This document shows positions 62,210-64,000 of a stretch of 64,000 nucleotides of DNA, piece by piece. Within the stretch, counting starts at the first letter, position 1. Every line of letters starts with the position of its first letter. The notes below the pieces were generated by a model that was not told where the DNA came from, made no database searches, and saw nothing but the letters and a program-made list of their open reading frames with translations. Origin of the DNA: Microglena sp. YARC (lineage: Eukaryota; Chlorophyta; Chlorophyceae; Chlamydomonadales; Chlamydomonadaceae); the NCBI GenBank assembly GCA_022414725.1, contig CM039465.1, positions 1,026,093-1,090,092 of the forward strand, given 5' to 3'. Position numbers and translations under genes: made by a program.

Positions 62210-63820
62210 TCTGGCTTGGGCTCGTTTGCTATTGGATAAATCCTCCTGAAATGTTATATCTAAAGCCCCAATCTATGTTTCGACAACCGAGGATGTTTTG
62301 CGCAGACTCGAAAGAGCGGAAATTCAACGCGGAAATGACATGTGTTTTCTACGTGGTCAGAAGAGTGGGGCAGGAGTGTCGGGGTGGAGATGGTATCGTT
62401 CAGTGTTTGTGCGCACGATCGCATGAATGCTCGAGACGGTCGGCAGGGAAGTCGGAAGAAACGGATCGTGCCCGAGTCCCGAACTGACCAACTGTAGTGC
62501 CAGTCCCGAACTCGACAGGTCAGAACAGGGGTCCGCCCCTGGCCCAGAATGTCACCCCCATCATGGCATGCGGGCTCCCACTACGAGACATGCATATTCG
62601 TCGTTCACGAGTTCACGCACCAATCCGGTAAAATTCGAGAAAGCTTCTCGTGGAAGCTTCAACTCTCAAGATTAGCATCGGTTCTCCCAAGATTAGCAGT
62701 GGATAAGTGGTTTTCACCATATTTGCCTGTGTGTGGCAGGGTACTCTGTTACGATATGACGATATGATGATATTTCCTTCCTCTTCTTATCTTATTACGA
62801 CTCCAATCAATAGGTTCGTAAATCGTTATATTTGCATGTGTATATCACCATTTGGGAGTTTGGGACCACTGCTGAATCGGGCAGTTTCGCAGCTGTACTG
62901 CTGAGTACCGCCGTGTTATTTATTTCGATTCTCTCTCCGTCTCTCACTGAGACAATTTATACTCAAACTGCAAACATTATATCTGGCAGTTGGGCCACTG
63001 TACTGCTAAGTACCGCCTTGGTCATCATCATGAGAGTTGAAGGACTCTCAGACACAGCGCTTCCAAAGTATTAAGTTGAGCTACCACTCAAACAGATTTT
63101 CCTGAATATATCAAATTCAGAGCTCCTCCTCTCCTGCCAGACTTATACCATCTTGATCAAGACTAAACGGAACCAACCTCTACCAGCTAAGGAGGCACCC
63201 CTACCACACCTACCTCACACTGAGGAGCAACACCAAGCTTCAAGCAACCACTCCGTCAAGCGTTCCAGGTCCAATGATGAAGGACCCAAGGATATGGTAC
63301 CTTAGTTATATTGATGCCTTCATCCCTCTCTCCTGCCTTTGTTCCCCGCTCAGTCCTTCCTCCTTTTCCCGTCCTAGCTGAACCAGTCTGTTGCCCCCCT
63401 CCTCTCTGTCCCTCTGTCTACTTTCCAGTCTCATACGGTAGTCAGTTATTTTGCCTCGGTTTTGGCTCTTTTTCTTTCCCGTACCAGTTATTATGGTTTT
63501 CCCTTTCTGTCACCGTTCCCTTTGATTCTTCAGTTGTTCATTCCCTTTGATTTTTCAGTTGTTAATTTCTGTTGTCAGTTGACCTTCCTTCTGCGTTACA
63601 GTAATAGTACTCAGCACTCTATAGTTCCATTGCTAGTTCCAATAGCAATGGCACCATTATGCTTAGTACTACCTTCTTAGGTTCTAAGGTACCTAGTTGG
63701 ATATCGGCTACTCTGCTCAGTCTGGCAGCCCGCCGATTTTCCTCTAGATACCTTGCAGTTCCTAGCAGACCTCGACTCACCTACCCGGTCAAGGGGTAGT
63801 TGAACCGTCATACTTGGGGC
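62210..63820. other. Unique sequence upstream of the start exon
   Basis: Non-repetitive, with no convincing coding frame. It presumably contains the promoter and 5' UTR of the minus-strand gene, but no core promoter motif can be assigned. Two related segments (CAGCTGTACTGCTGAGTACC at 62.89 kb and CCACTGTACTGCTAAGTACC at 62.995 kb) repeat. Confidence 0.4.
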
Positions 63821-63910
63821 TGTCAATACCGTACGGAATTTTCAATTACCGTACGATATATCGTGATATACCGTACGGTATCGATACCGTACGGTATTTT
63901 TATACCCTTT
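63815..63910. repeat. Cluster of TACCGTACGG palindromes
   Basis: Four to five copies of ACCGTACGG or ACCGTACGGTA, several palindromic, lie within 95 bases. GGGGCTGTCAATACC precedes them. Subterminal repeat clusters of this kind are found at ends of some DNA transposons; the rest of such an element would lie to the right. Confidence 0.5.
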
Positions 63911-64000
63911 TTTTGGAAAATAAGACCAAGGGGATATAACAGGAAATACCGTTTACACGTCAATACATTTAAAATCAAGTCAAATGAACCAATACTGAGG

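Overview
This window is eukaryotic nuclear DNA. I recognise one protein gene in it, running right to left on the minus strand across essentially the whole window. It encodes a protein of the WDR49 type: two EF-hands at the N-terminus followed by about 13 WD40 repeats, enough for two beta-propellers. I could chain 18 exons, about 3.0 kb of coding sequence spread over about 61 kb. Reading frames agree at the junctions, with two 1-2 base discrepancies and two ends that stay tentative. The gene probably starts near 62209 and runs off the left edge. WDR49-type proteins occur in organisms with motile cilia or flagella, so the host is probably a flagellated protist or alga (a prasinophyte-like green alga or a dinoflagellate would fit). 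I cannot name the species from the sequence. No prokaryotic genes, rRNA, tRNA or CRISPR array were seen. Layout, in order of transcription: unique sequence with a possible transposon end at 62.2-64 kb; start exon (62.2 kb); Ser/Arg-rich exon (59.3 kb); EF-hand exon (58.3 kb); EF-hand plus first WD40 exon (55.2 kb); WD40 exons at 53.4, 39.2, 36.8, 29.3, 15.7, 14.7, 13.0, 10.1, 8.4, 7.0, 5.4 and 4.2 kb; C-terminal tail exons at 2.8 and 1.0 kb; a possible further exon near 0.1 kb. The remaining ~95% is intron made mostly of tandem repeats. The main observation concerns these introns. Almost every exon is flanked by tandem, partly decayed copies of its own edge. On the donor side, the units carry the last 30-150 bases of the exon plus its 5' splice site. 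On the acceptor side, the units carry the 3' splice site plus the first bases of the exon. The extremes are about 68 near-identical 140-bp units at 18.7-28.3 kb and a ~157-bp array at 42-52.3 kb. Donor-side intron halves are mostly G or GT rich on the transcript strand and acceptor-side halves mostly C rich, so the ends of one intron are often complementary. Mobile DNA inside the introns: two hAT-type MITEs with perfect 8-bp target duplications, a broken PHD-finger/tyrosine-recombinase element (33.4-34.1 kb) and two unidentified dispersed repeat families. A 1000-base run of N lies at 43001-44000, and the surrounding array looks error rich, so details there should be treated with caution.
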